Source: Vitellaria paradoxa (taxonomy: Eukaryota > Streptophyta > Magnoliopsida > Ericales > Sapotaceae). Taken from it: 64,000 nt of DNA. The notes beneath the pieces are model-generated. The model ran no database searches. It was not told the origin of the DNA and worked only from the letters and a program-made list of their open reading frames with translations. This document shows positions 11,167 to 21,931 of this stretch, piece after piece. Position 1 is the first letter of the stretch. Each line of letters begins with the position of its first letter. The DNA is taken from the NCBI GenBank assembly GCA_019916065.1, contig CM034238.1:31753721-31817720 (forward strand), read 5' to 3'. The position numbers were made by a program, and so were the translations under genes.

Positions 11167-13216
11167 ATGGCTAATTCCCACTCTAGCTATTTGGTTAGTG
11201 TTAGACGAATCGTCTCTGTGTTCTACTCCCCAACTAGAGTCGAGGCCCAAGCTGAAAATCTTAAGCCAATTGTGGATGCTTTTGGTCTTGAGGTTGTTGA
11301 CTCTAGCCGTCTGGTTAGGGAATGCCCTTAGTTTTACGCCGCAGATGTAGTGTCTTTTATGGATAAGGCAAAAATTTAACAACTCTAGTTTGCCTTCCAA
11401 TTCCCTTGAACCCTCTCGTTTAGGGTTCCTAAGGAAGGCGATAGGGCATGTTGGCCAAGGGATGGGGAAATTTTACCATGTACGAGGGTGCTCTCATCGG
11501 TGGCCTATGATTCCCCATGACAAAGCCTATTCGAGAAATTCTGAATCGGCTTGATTTTTCGTCGAGTCAAATTCTCCTAAATGGTTGGAGGATAATAGTT
11601 GGTTGTTCTATTCTCTGGAGAGCAACCACTAGCCACAAGCTAACCGTTGAAGAGTTCATCTATTGCTACAAAATCACTGAGGTGGGTGAAGGCTGGTGGT
11701 TTTTCTTGGGCCGAGAAAGGGCTTTAACCTAGTGACTCATCTACGATCCTCCAATAAAGGCTTGAAAGATAAGTTCTTTTTTATCTACAGAAACAGATGA
11801 GAGTTCCAGCACTGGGAGGCCTCTAACCTATCATCTGTCCAAGTCCCAAGACAGTGGGGTTGACTGACAAATAGAGATATATTGTATTTTGCTTCATTTT
11901 GTAGGTTTCCTTTAATTCATTGCTCTGAATATTATTAATTTTACTAACTTTTCCTCTTCTCTGTGTATTGCCCGAGCCTAGCTAAAAATATCTGATAAGC
12001 TTGAGGCCCGAATAAAGCTTGTGGTAGGACCACGATGTCTATGAGGCTAACCTTTGGGTCAACGTAGAGTCCCTAGCCACATACATGCTTGGCCCAGAGC
12101 CGATTAGAGAGGCTTTAACAGCCGAATGTGAGTAGAGTGAGTTGATATTCAGTGTATTTTTGTCCTATTTTCCTTAAGACTAATCTGAAGTGTTATTTCG
12201 CTTGTGCAGATATCCTATCTCAATCGCCTTCCTCAAACACCATGAAGTTTGACGTTAATCACTTGAAGAAGAAGAACAAAGAGGTCTCCACGGGCGAAAG
12301 CTCGAAGAAGGCCAAAACAAAGAGGTCGCGACGAGCGACAGCTCGAAGAAGGCCAAGGCAAAGCCATCGGGAGCTCAGGTGCTGGGACGATTGCCAGCAG
12401 CCTTAGTGGCTGAGCCCGTGTCCGTTTACTCTTCCCTTCCTCCTCGCCATAATGCCGTTAGCCGACTGCAATTCCAAGTTTCTCTAGCCTCATCGACAAC
12501 TCTCAACTAGTTTAGGATATAGTCGTGAGGTATTTACCGATAACGAGCTCGTTCGGCTGTCGAGTGTTACCACTTGTCGACTTGCTTGGGATCTGAATCA
12601 CGATCTCGTGACAGTAAGTTATCATTTACTTATCACATTCTATTAGTTTTTGTCACATTTTTTAATGCTATGTTTTTGCTCTTCTTCTGTAGGCCATTAC
12701 CTGAGCAGCCGTGCTGGCCAATTGGCTCTCCATTTCTAAAGAGCAAATGCTATCAGACGAAGAACAAATTAAAAAATTAGAAGCAAAGGTCAAACTTCAC
12801 AAGGCCAGAGGTATCGCGGCGGCCGAGGAGAGGGCAACTGTAGTGCTTGGGAAGGAAGCTGCTAAAGAAGAAAGAAACTGGTTGACTTCTCAGATGGATG
12901 AGGTAAAAAGAATCATGAAGTTGAGAAGGCTAACTGGGCTAAGAAGGTTGCTGACTTGCATGAGAAGGTTGCCGCTACTTAAGAACAAGCTGCCAATGTT
13001 GTTAAGGCATTCAAGCATAGCGAGGCATTTAAGATGAAGTCGAGCCTATCTTTGTTTAAGCCTTCAAAGTTGCCCAGGAGAGAGCTGCAAAGTTATATCC
13101 TTACTGGGATTTTTCAAATCTCCAAACGGTTGATCCAGAGGCAACTAAGGTAGCTCAAGGCAACAAGGTAGATGACAAGGTGAAAGATGCTCAATCAAAA
13201 AATCCATTTGCTTGAC
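11167..13216 (+). pseudogene. Antisense extra ORF (aORF) of the Tat element
   Basis: The plus strand, opposite to gag-pol, encodes a protein of the PF04195 'putative gypsy type transposon' sort. Recognisable pieces are an N-terminal part from 11167 (MANSHSSYLVSV), a core at 11517-11732 (LNGWRIIVGCSILWR, then EGWWFFLGR), a continuation with SSNKGLKDKFFF just after, a basic lysine-rich stretch at 12242-12400, and a charged coiled-coil segment at 12711-13037. Intron-like gaps are bounded by GTGAGT...TGTGCAG (12128-12210) and GTAAGTT...TCTGTAG (about 12614-12692). Several stops interrupt it. The function of these proteins is unknown; antisense placement between integrase and 3' LTR matches published descriptions of Tat extra ORFs. 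Confidence 0.7.
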
Positions 13217-13446
13217 CTTTTTTTTCCTAAAAAGAACTTTGATTTAATTCTTGTAATGAGCTCTTTTTTTTTTTTTTTGAATGGATGAACATTTGAACTT
13301 TGAGATTTGAATGAATGGTTTAACTTTTTCTCTTACTTTCTGAGTTGAAATATACTTGGTTTTCTTTTCTTGCACATGTATCTCATAGGAAACAATTGAA
13401 CATTTTTGTAACTTTTATTTGCTTACCGTTTCGATTGAGCTCCCGA

Positions 13447-13880
13447 GCGGGATATTTACACTACTCAGCCATGTAGGCCGAGTAGGAATCCTTGCCATTT
13501 TTTGGTACTGGCCTCGTGAGCCAACTTTGATTGCTTAGCCATGTGAGCCAAGTAGGATCTTTATGCCACTCGATCATGTGAGCCTAGTAGGAATCTTTGC
13601 CCTCTTTTTGGCAGTGGCCTCTTAAGCCAACTTTATACTGCTTAGCTCATGTGAGCTGAACAGGATCTTTACGCTACTTGATCACGTGATCTGAGAAGGA
13701 ATCTGTGCCATTTTTTTGGCGTTAGCCTCGTGAGTTAACTTTACACTACTCGGCCATGTGAGTTGAGCAGGATCTTTATGTTACTTAGTCATGTGAGCCA
13801 ATCTTTGCACTGCACAACCTTGTGAGCTGAATAGGATTTTTATGCCACTCAGCCACATGAGTTGAATAGGACAGCTTGTA
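13447..13880. repeat. Tandem array, ~110-bp unit, in the Tat 3' untranslated region
   Basis: Three full units and two partial ones begin near CACTACTCAGCCATG (13460), CACTCGATCATGTGAG (13567), TACTTGATCACGTGATC (13675) and TACTTAGTCATGTGAG (13782). Each contains AGTAGGAATCTTTGCC and, at its end, CAGGATCTTTA. Within a unit the ATGTGAGCC core occurs twice, so the unit is itself a diverged dimer. Such arrays between pol and the 3' LTR are known in Tat elements as seeds of satellite DNA. Confidence 0.85.
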
Positions 13881-14311
13881 TAGGCGAGTCATTTATTATA
13901 GTAGAGTCATTTTTCGTAAATTCCTGTAAAAATGTTGCATTTTATTGATAATTGAATAAAACTACAAAGGTAACTTTTCATATATAGTATTTCTTCAGGT
14001 GCTCCGCGTGCCATGGGTAGGGTAGTTCCTTGCCCCTGGGTGTCTTTAGTTAGTAAGTCCCTTTCTGGGTGGACCCAGTACCTCTTACGGTCTTTCCCAT
14101 TTTTGGGCCAAGCTTTCCCTCCTAAGGGTTCCTCGTCGACTGATTCACCTTCTTGAGCACTAAATCTCTAGGTTTGATTCCTTTAATCGAGCTTTGGAGT
14201 TATGATATTGGAGTATTCTTTGTTGATAGGATACCATTCTGATCGCATCTTGTAATCTCATTTCTTTAAGCAGATCGATCTCCTCATCCATCATTTCACT
14301 GTTCCCCTCCA

Positions 14312-14960
14312 TCAAAATTCCGGTCTTGTGCTAGGAAGTCCAATCTCGACTGGGATCATAGCTTTGGCCCCATATGTGAGAGAAAATAGCGTTTGACCAG
14401 TCCTCACCTTTTTTGTTGTCTGATAAGCCCATAAAATGCTAGGTAACTCCTCTGCCCACAGGCCTTTTGTTTTTCCCAACTTCATTTTAATAATCTTGAG
14501 GAGAGATTGGTTGGTGACCTCTACCTTGCCATTAGTTTGACGGTGCTTGAGAGATGAATAATGATAGCTAATGCCTAACTCTTTATACAACCTGTTAAAC
14601 TGTTTTCCTTCAAACTGTTTGCCATTGTCTGTGATAACCACTCTTGGGATGCCAAATCATCATACTATATTCTGCCACAAGAATTTTCTCATATTTTGCT
14701 AGGTGATGGTTGGTAAGGATTCGGCTTCAACCCATTTAGTAGTCGATTGCTACTACTACAAACTTCTTCTGTCTTTTTCTCAATAGAAATGGCCCCACAA
14801 TGTCAATTTTTTATTGAGCAAATGGCCAAGGACTTTGGATAGATGTTAGCTCCTGAGTAGGTTACCTTGGAATGTTAGCAAATCTTTGGCATTTGTCACA
14901 TTTTCTAACAAATTCCTGAGCATCATTTTCCACAGTAGGCAAGTACTAGCCAACGCTCAA
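14312..14960 (-). pseudogene. Tat element integrase region
   Basis: Reading the minus strand: a zinc-binding part with CDKCQRFANIPR (14876-14914), then IDIVGPF (about 14800) giving the first catalytic Asp, then VITDNGKQFEGKQF (about 14600-14640) with the second Asp, and NGKVEVTNQSLL (about 14510-14550) with the catalytic Glu. The DDE triad is readable, but stops interrupt the frame between the zinc-binding and core parts and between the first and second Asp. The longest clean frame is 109 codons (14312-14641). This is the last domain of pol and faces the antisense ORF across the tandem array. Confidence 0.85.
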
Positions 14961-15495
14961 AATCTTCTTGGCTAGGGCTTTGCTTCTTGAGTGATTACTA
15001 TAGACACCTTTTTGAACATCCCTCGTGACATAGTTAGCTTCTCCTTCATTCACACATCTGAGTAGCAGAGAATTATGCATTTTTTATAAATAATCCCATT
15101 TGCTATAAGATATCTACTTGATCAATACTGGATTTGGATCCTTCTTGATTCGTTCTTATTCGGTAAAGCTCCCGTTTCTAAGTATTCCCTTATCAGTCTG
15201 GCCCACTTAGCGTCTTCTTCCACTTGGCTAACTTCTAGGGCTTGGATGCTCGAGAAATCTGATGCTCGAGAAATCTAGTATCTCGATTAGAACATTTGAG
15301 TTTTCTTCTCCAGAAAATACAATCCTCATTAACCGATCAGCCTTCTTATTCTGTAGCCTTGAAACAAGTTGTAGTTAAAACTTTGAAAACTTCCTGGCTA
15401 TACCTTTTGCCACTTGGCAGTACTCGGTCATGTTATCTACTCTCGCTTTATAACCCCATATACTTGCTCTACTACTGACTGTGAGTCACTTTGGA

Positions 15496-16960
15496 CTACA
15501 ATTTAATCCACCCCATTCTCCGAGCCATCCAAAGACCACCAATTATTGGCTCATATTCAGCTTCATTGTTTGAGATAAAGAACTTAAAATGTAAGGCATA
15601 TTCTATCATATGACCATCAGGTGATACGAGAATGATACCTACACTGCTCGGCATTTGGGTAGACGAGCCATCCACATTAAGCACTCAGGTGAACTCTGTG
15701 TCATCTTTTTTGGGTGGCCTGTCTGGTTGGGTTGTGAATTTAGTAATAAAATATGTAATTGCCTAACCGTTAATTGTTAACCCTAGTTAGTACTGAATGT
15801 CAAGTTGGCTAAACTCAATTGACCACTTGACCAAGCTGCCTGAGATTTCTGGCTTGTGAAGGACATTCTTTAGGGACTAGTTAGTGAGAACAACAATTGT
15901 GTAGGCTTGAAAATAAATTATGAGTCATCAAGCTGCCGTTACAAAAGTAAGGACCATCAATTCCATTTTGGATAACGCTCTTCTGCCCCCCGGAGGACTT
16001 TGCTCATGTAATAGATAGGCTTTTGTATTCCATTTTCTTCTCGAACAAGGGCTGAACTCATTACCATTGATGACGCCAAGAGATACAAGTATAACTCTTC
16101 CCCCGAGGTCCTACTGAGCAACGGGGCAGACCCCAAATATTCTTTTACTCGTTGAAAAGCTGTGTCACACTCCTCTGTCCATTTAAACGCTTTTCTCAAG
16201 ATCTTAAAGAAAGGATAACACTTATCAGTCGATCAGGAAATAAATCTGTTCAGTGCCGCCTCTTGACTAGCCAACTTCTATACTTCCTTTGTTGTCTTCG
16301 GTGGTTGCATCCATAATTACTCTGACTTTTTCTGGGTTAGCCTCAATTCCCTGACTGGATACCATGAAGCTAAGAAATTTACCTGAGGTAACTCTGAATG
16401 CACATTTAGCTAGGTTCAGCTTCATCCCATATTTTTTTTTGGTAAGTCTTCATCCCATATTTCCTTAGAGTATCAAAGGTTTCTTTCAGGTCTACAATAT
16501 GAGAGTAAGTCTTCTTGCTTTTAACAAGCATGTTATCTACGTACACTTCCATATTTCTCCTAATCTAGCTCTTAGGCATTTTATTCATTAACCTTTGATA
16601 GGTCACTCTGGCATTCTTCAGCCCAAATGGCATGTCTTTGTAACAATACAGACCTCGATATGTGATAAACGTTGTGTTCTCCTGGTCATGTTCAACCATT
16701 CTAATCTAATTGTACCCTGAGAAAGTATCCATAAACGATAATAGCTCATGACCCGCTGTAGAGTCCACCAGTAAATCAGTTACAGGCAAAGGGAAGCTGT
16801 CCTTTGGGTGTGTCTTATTCAAATTCGTGAAATCTATGCACATTTGCCATTTCCGTTGGATTTTTTCATCATGACTACATTGGACAACCACGTAGGATAA
16901 TGGACTTCTCGGATAAATTTCACCTTCAGAAGTTGTCAACTTCCTGCTTGATTGCTTCAT
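15496..16960 (-). pseudogene. Tat element reverse transcriptase, RNase H and second (archaeal-type) RNase H
   Basis: From the 5' side: RT motif CIDFTNLNKTHPKDSFPLP and FMDTFSGYN (16706-16960) with the first catalytic Asp; the YVDD box reads YVDNM (about 16535-16550), so its second Asp is lost. The Gypsy RNase H (15957-16199) reads KAFKWTEECDTAFQ then LYLYLLASSMVMSSALV, lacking the usual catalytic Asp, as is typical of Tat. The second RNase H (15496-15684) has NVDGSS and NNEAEYE, the catalytic Asp and Glu of archaeal-type RNase H. Having both is a Tat hallmark. Stops and frameshifts separate the blocks. A 13-nt insertion with 15-bp duplication lies in the RT region at 16420-16462. Confidence 0.87.
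16420..16462 (-). mobile_element. Ultra-short retroposon insertion with 15-bp target duplication
   Basis: CTTCATCCCATATTT occurs at 16420-16434 and again at 16448-16462. The 13 nt between read TTTTTTGGTAAGT, i.e. ACTTACC plus A tail on the minus strand. The same ACTTACC plus poly(A) end terminates the L1 3' end at 50713. It looks like a retroposition so truncated that only the last few bases and tail were copied. Confidence 0.65.
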
Positions 16961-16999
16961 TTCACTTGGGAGTAAATATCCTTCTCTTCTGCTTTACCA

Positions 17000-17760
17000 G
17001 CCCAGCAGTTAGGAAAATGTTTAGATGATGAGCCATCACTTTGGTGCCAATGCCAGGCATGTCTTCATGGGACCAAGCGAAAACATTCTCATTCTCTACC
17101 AACAATTTTCTTTGCTCATTTTTCAAATCTCAGGGGTTGTCGAGCCTATTTTTTATAATTCTACCTTGGTCGGGACTGCCAAACACAGCATCCTCTAGCT
17201 CTCCCTCTAGCTCCCCTCTTCTTAACTTCTCATAATCTCTTACCTCCAACTCCTCCACTATCAATGCCTTTATACTTGCATTCCCCTTTATTGAGGACAT
17301 ATAACACTCTTGAGAAACCCTTTGGTTTCCTTTAACACACCCCACACTAGTCTCTGTCAAGAATTTGACCCTCAAATGATAGGTGGACGTGACTGCTTTG
17401 AACTAATTCAACGAAGTTTTTCCCAAAATAGCATTATATACCGAAGGGCAATCCACCACCAAGAAATAAACCATTCTAGTGGCTTGGTGTGGTCTTTCAC
17501 CCAGTGTGACCAACAACACGATGGATTTTAGTGGAGCTACTCGGTTCCCTGTGAAGCCAACTAAGGGAGAAGAAACTGGTTACAATTTCTCCCTACCAAT
17601 ATTCATTTTTTCAAAGGCCCCCCAATATAGAATATCGAATGAACTCCCACTATCCACCAAGATCCTACAAAATTTAAAATTCGCAATTATTAATGAAATG
17701 ACAAGTGGGTCATCATGGGGTTGACATATCTCACTAGCCTCCTCCTCGGTGAAGGTGATT
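17000..17760 (-). pseudogene. Tat element protease region
   Basis: The minus strand gives FTEEEASEICQPHDDPLV (about 17700-17755), then RILVDSGSSFDILYWGAF (about 17625-17670) with an intact aspartic protease DSG triad, then VGFTGNRVAPLKS. The PHDDPLV lead-in followed by VDSGSS is the conserved protease context of Tat/Ogre/Retand polyproteins. A stop in the upstream part and several after it show that the frame is dead. Confidence 0.8.
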
Positions 17761-18389
17761 GGGTAGGACTCTACTTTGGGCTTCTTGCTCGGTCGATTAG
17801 CTATCAGAACTCCTCTTACTCTACTTGCTTGTCGGACATACTTCTTTTTCGTGGTTGAGGACTCGCCCCCTACTGCAAATCCTCTTGAGATAACCCTTAT
17901 CTCTTTGATTGGTTACTAATTCTATGGGGCTCGATTGGGGCTTCTTTGATTGGGACTCCTCATCCTTGGACTTCTCCGGTCAGGACTTCTTTGGTCTGAC
18001 CTTTTGTTATTATCTCATCATGCTACAAATTGACTAAGCCTTTCTCATCTAATCAACTCCTCAACCTATCTTTTTAGGTTAATGCAATCATCTGTATCAT
18101 ATCTGTCGTCTCTACAGAATTGGCAATACTTCGCTTGGGATCTCTTGCTGATTGGGTTCCTTATCTTTTAGGCCATTTCAAGGTCGGGTCATGCCGAATC
18201 TCATAAAAAACATTCTCCAGTCTGGTATTCAGAGGAATGAAATTATAGTCAAGACCACTGTATCATCGTGCACCCCAGTTAAACCTATCTTCAAACCTTC
18301 GATTCTTGGAACTCCAAGAATTTTGATCGTTTCCAGAGCCATTTGGGTTCTTTTTATCTATTTAGGAGCCTACTGCTTTGTCACTTTCC

Positions 18390-19420
18390 CGCTTTGCCCT
18401 AAGACTATCCTCCATGTTTATGTGGCTCTATACCTAACCATTAATTCTGCTATATTGATAGGAGTCTTTTCAAGGAGCGAGAATATAAATCTAGGCATCC
18501 TCAGCCCACTCCTTAAGGCTGTAACCACCACCTTGTCATCAACCTCATCCACTTCCAAGATCTCCTTGTTGAATCTCCCAACATAATCTCTGAGGGTCTC
18601 CTCCTTACACTGTTTAATCATTATGAGGTGGGTGGTTGGCCTTCTTTGCCTTTTCCCTTCAATGAAATGACCCACAATAGCTTGCCAAGTCGTGAAAAGT
18701 TGGAGATAGTGCCCTGTTTGATTTTGTTAAACCATGGCGAGCAGGGCCCTTAAGCGTTGCAGGAAATATCTAACACAACATCTCATTAGGATATGTGTGT
18801 GTACGCATCAAATCCTTGTATGTCTCCAAATGGTCAAAAAGATCCTTCAAACCATCAAATGAGTCAAGTGTTGGCATCTTAAATTTTGGCTATAGGAGGC
18901 AAGCCATCACCGCCTAGGAAAACGAAAAGTCTGCATTAGCATTTGCTTCGTCCATTACATCAGGGCCTTTGACCACCGAAAGAACACCATGGATCTAGGG
19001 TTGCATGGCCTTCATCGACTTCTCCTATGGATGGATACTGGTGCCTCTCACGCTTGCTGCCTCAGTGTGTGATGCCTAAGGACGACTGCCAACTCTACCA
19101 TCAGGTACAACAGTTCTTTCTGGTCTTCTTTATTCCTCTGGTTGCCTAACAGGGATTTCATTTTCCCTCATGACGCCGGCTCCATGCATCCCTTGTCCTT
19201 TTTTATTCCCTCCTCCATTCATTTCCACTATTCCCTTATTGTGTACTCCATTAACTAGGGAATTTACTAGGGGAGGTGGAATGTGAACAGGGGCAGCTTT
19301 TCTGTCACTGAAGCATTGCGTGATTTTTGGTCATCAAATCTGCATAATTGCCATCATATCCTTCATTTGGCTCTCGATGGCATTAATCCATTCATCGTTC
19401 TGGTTCTCGATTGTTTCCGT
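18390..19420 (-). pseudogene. Tat element gag
   Basis: The minus strand reads KFKMPTLDSFDGLKD (about 18855-18890), then HLETYKDLMRTHTYPNEMLC and FPATLKGPARHGL, followed by a retrotransposon-gag helix domain with ETLRDYVGRFNKEI and VVTALRSGL (18418-18675). The upstream part (18900-19420) encodes a proline-rich N-terminal region. One frameshift separates the SFDG part from the 85-codon part. No zinc knuckle is visible between gag and protease. Confidence 0.8.
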
Positions 19421-19465
19421 TGGTTATGATTGTGGTTGTGTGTTTGTGCCGGACTTGGTTTAAAC

Positions 19466-19800
19466 CATAGATCGCAAGGTTGGTTCTTTAGTTTGTTAGC
19501 AAATGTGTTACGTCTGACATAGTTTATGGTAGCATCTTTATAGGTGTATATATCAGAACTATTAGAAGAGGGTTGTACACATGATTCATGGGCTGCTCTG
19601 CTGGGAATAATCCTACCGAAGTGTCCAGTTAGAATCCAATTAGGTGATATAGCTCAATCGAGGGTGTCCCTACTCGGATGCCCCCAGTTAGGCTGTTCTG
19701 CCTAGTTCGGATATCCTTACTCAGACACCTTGGTCAGGTAAGGGCTGAACAGGGTAATATGTCAAATACCCCTGGTATGGCATAGGGTCTCCCTATATCA
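19466..19800 (-). repeat. 5' LTR (truncated) of the Tat element
   Basis: It aligns with 8627-8960 across AGAAGAGGGTTG, CATGGGCTGCTCTG-like and GGGTGTCCCTACTCGGATGC segments. Similarity stops abruptly at 19800, where unrelated AT-rich DNA begins, indicating deletion of the outer LTR part. TAAACCA just inside the left edge could be the remnant of the primer-binding site. Confidence 0.75.
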
Positions 19801-20386
19801 AACAACATTTAAAAAAGATCAAAAAGCTAAAGATTATGGGTAGTTACAGAGAACATTTTTTAAGGAATACTAAAAAGAAAATGTAAAATTAAATTTACTT
19901 AATTAAATGATAGTTGCTAAAAAATTCTTTTTATTTCCATGAAAAGTATTAGGTATCGTGAGAAATCGAGGAATATTAATACAAGAAGATAAAAAATTTC
20001 ATTAAAATTAAGATTTCATTAATTTTTAAATTTCACTAAATAACTCTAGTTTTCCTTTTATATAATATAATAGCGTAGATGCAGAATGGTCACATGATCA
20101 AGAGCTAAAAAATCAATTCAAAGCTCTGCAGTGCTTTATAATACACTTCAAAAAATTTTCTTGGCTACCGTTATTGTTGACAAAAAGTCGAATAATGAAT
20201 TTGTAGTTATTTTTTATTAAATTAATTAATCAAAAAAAGTAATTTATTGAATTAGTAATTGATTTTTAAAAGAAAAATAAAAAATAATTGATATTTATAT
20301 AAAATGAATTACCAAAAGTAAAGATAGATAAAATAATTTTATATTTATTAATTAATTAAAATTTCAAAATAAAAATTTAAAATCAC
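19801..20386. other. AT-rich stretch without recognised features
   Basis: No coding frame, repeat or element end was recognised. Confidence 0.5.
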
Positions 20387-20880
20387 TACAACAAAAATCA
20401 GACTAATAATAAGACTAATTTAATGAGATTTTATGAATAAATGAAATTGTGGTTTATATTTATGAATTTTTTTTTTGGTAATTATATTTATGAAATTTTT
20501 TAAAAAAAGTATTATTGAATCATAAGTAAATTAGAGTGATTTAATGACATTTTGTATAAGAATGTCACCTTTCATGTATTAGTTATGGCATTTTTACGTA
20601 ATGTCGTTAAATAACAAGTAAATTATAATGATTTAATAATACTTTATTAAATTATTTATTTAATAGTTGTGGCATTTTTTAAGAATTATTAGCAAGTTAA
20701 TTGTAGTGATTTCATGACAACTAATGAGAGAATGTCACTATTCATTGAATAACAGTTGCAACTCTTCTTAGAAATATTATTAAATTTCAAATAAAATCTA
20801 GTTATTTGGAGACACTTTACTAAAAAATATCACTATTTATTTATCAATTCTATAACTTAAAAAAAAATACCATTCAACCA
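20387..20880. mobile_element. CACTA-like element end with subterminal tandem repeats
   Basis: It begins CACTACAACAAAAATC, resembling plant CACTA terminal repeats. Inside are about four diverged units of about 90 bp, each with AAGTAAATT, (G/A)TGATTTAAT and GAATGTCAC motifs (about 20520, 20610, 20695 and 20790). CACTA elements carry such subterminal repeats. No second end, transposase or 3-bp duplication was found, so this is a fragment at best. Confidence 0.4.
20454..20494 (-). mobile_element. Ultra-short retroposon insertion with 13-bp target duplication
   Basis: TTATATTTATGAA at 20454-20466 is repeated exactly at 20482-20494. Between them is TTTTTTTTTTGGTAA, i.e. TTACC plus ten A on the minus strand, the same terminal signature as at 16435 and at the L1 3' end near 50735. 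Confidence 0.6.
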
Positions 20881-21891
20881 TGTAGGTATTAAAACATTTT
20901 AATTATAAATTATTATTTTAATAGTAAATAATTTTAAAACAAATAATTGTAATAATATATTTTTAGTATAAAATAATTTTATTATAATATAATATTTGAA
21001 TAAAATAAATAAATTTAACAAGAAGCCACAAAATTTGACAAGGCATTCTGTTCCTGGCATAAATTTTACAAGCTGTTTATGAAAGAAAAAAATGACTATG
21101 AAAATATGATTTTTTTATTTACATTTTGAGCCCAAATTTTCATATAGGTTTTTATTTATTTGGTAATAAAAAATAAAAATAAATTTACCAAACAGACTTA
21201 TGTCGCCAATTTTAAATATTTGCAAATATAAACAAAAAATATAAAAAATATAACAAGATATGTCCTTAGAATAACAAATTTTATTAAAAAATACTTAGTT
21301 TATTAAAAATTTACTAAATTTTGTTATAAAGCACATATTTTATCAGCAAAATATTTTTACATAACGAAGGTAACATAAAATAATATTAAAACCCTCTTTT
21401 TGCCAAGTTAAAAGCTGACAAAGATGAAGTAAGTCTACTTCTTTTCGACTTTGTGGGATAGTAATTCAAGTGGTATGCTTGATTTACAATTCTTCTGGTG
21501 TTCAACCAGAATATCTAAATATACTTACCCAAAAAAAATATATCTAAATATGGATAATATGGATATATTGGTAATAAATTTTCAGAGGAAGTGACTCAGA
21601 AAGAGGAAAAAAAATTCTTTTTATTTCTCTTATCTACTTATCCCCTTAGTTTTTCATCATCGTCAAATTTTGCACTACCTTTCCATCTTTAGGTATACTA
21701 CAATCTATCTATTGCAATATGAATTTTATGGCTCAATTCTAGTTGTGTTATGATTAAATGCTTATCTGTGCTATTTTGATAGTTCTGTTATTTAGTTTTT
21801 TTATAATTGTTTTTTCATTTTATTTTGTTCAATTTTTGATTTTTTTTCTCTTAATATAAAGTTTTCTAATTAACTATAATTTGTTGCTTTT

Positions 21892-21892
<1 letters not shown>
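20881..21892. other. AT-rich stretch without recognised features
   Basis: I recognise no gene. A long AAT/TAA microsatellite begins at about 21893, at the edge of the next element. Confidence 0.45.

Positions 21893-21931
<39 letters not shown>

Larger units (their letters stand above)
8627..19800 (-). mobile_element. Tat-lineage Ty3/Gypsy retrotransposon, ~11 kb, nearly full length
   Basis: Two related direct repeats (8627-8960 and 19466-19800) bracket a minus-strand order gag, protease, RT, RNase H, second RNase H, integrase, then a tandem array and an antisense plus-strand ORF. The second, archaeal-type RNase H, the antisense PF04195-like ORF and the tandem array downstream of pol are together characteristic of the plant Tat lineage (Retand/Ogre relatives). 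Every coding domain carries stops or frameshifts. The repeats differ at many positions, so the insertion is old. The right LTR is truncated at 19800. An LTR-like segment at 9340-10925 is nested. Primer-binding site and target duplication were not identified with confidence. Confidence 0.85.
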
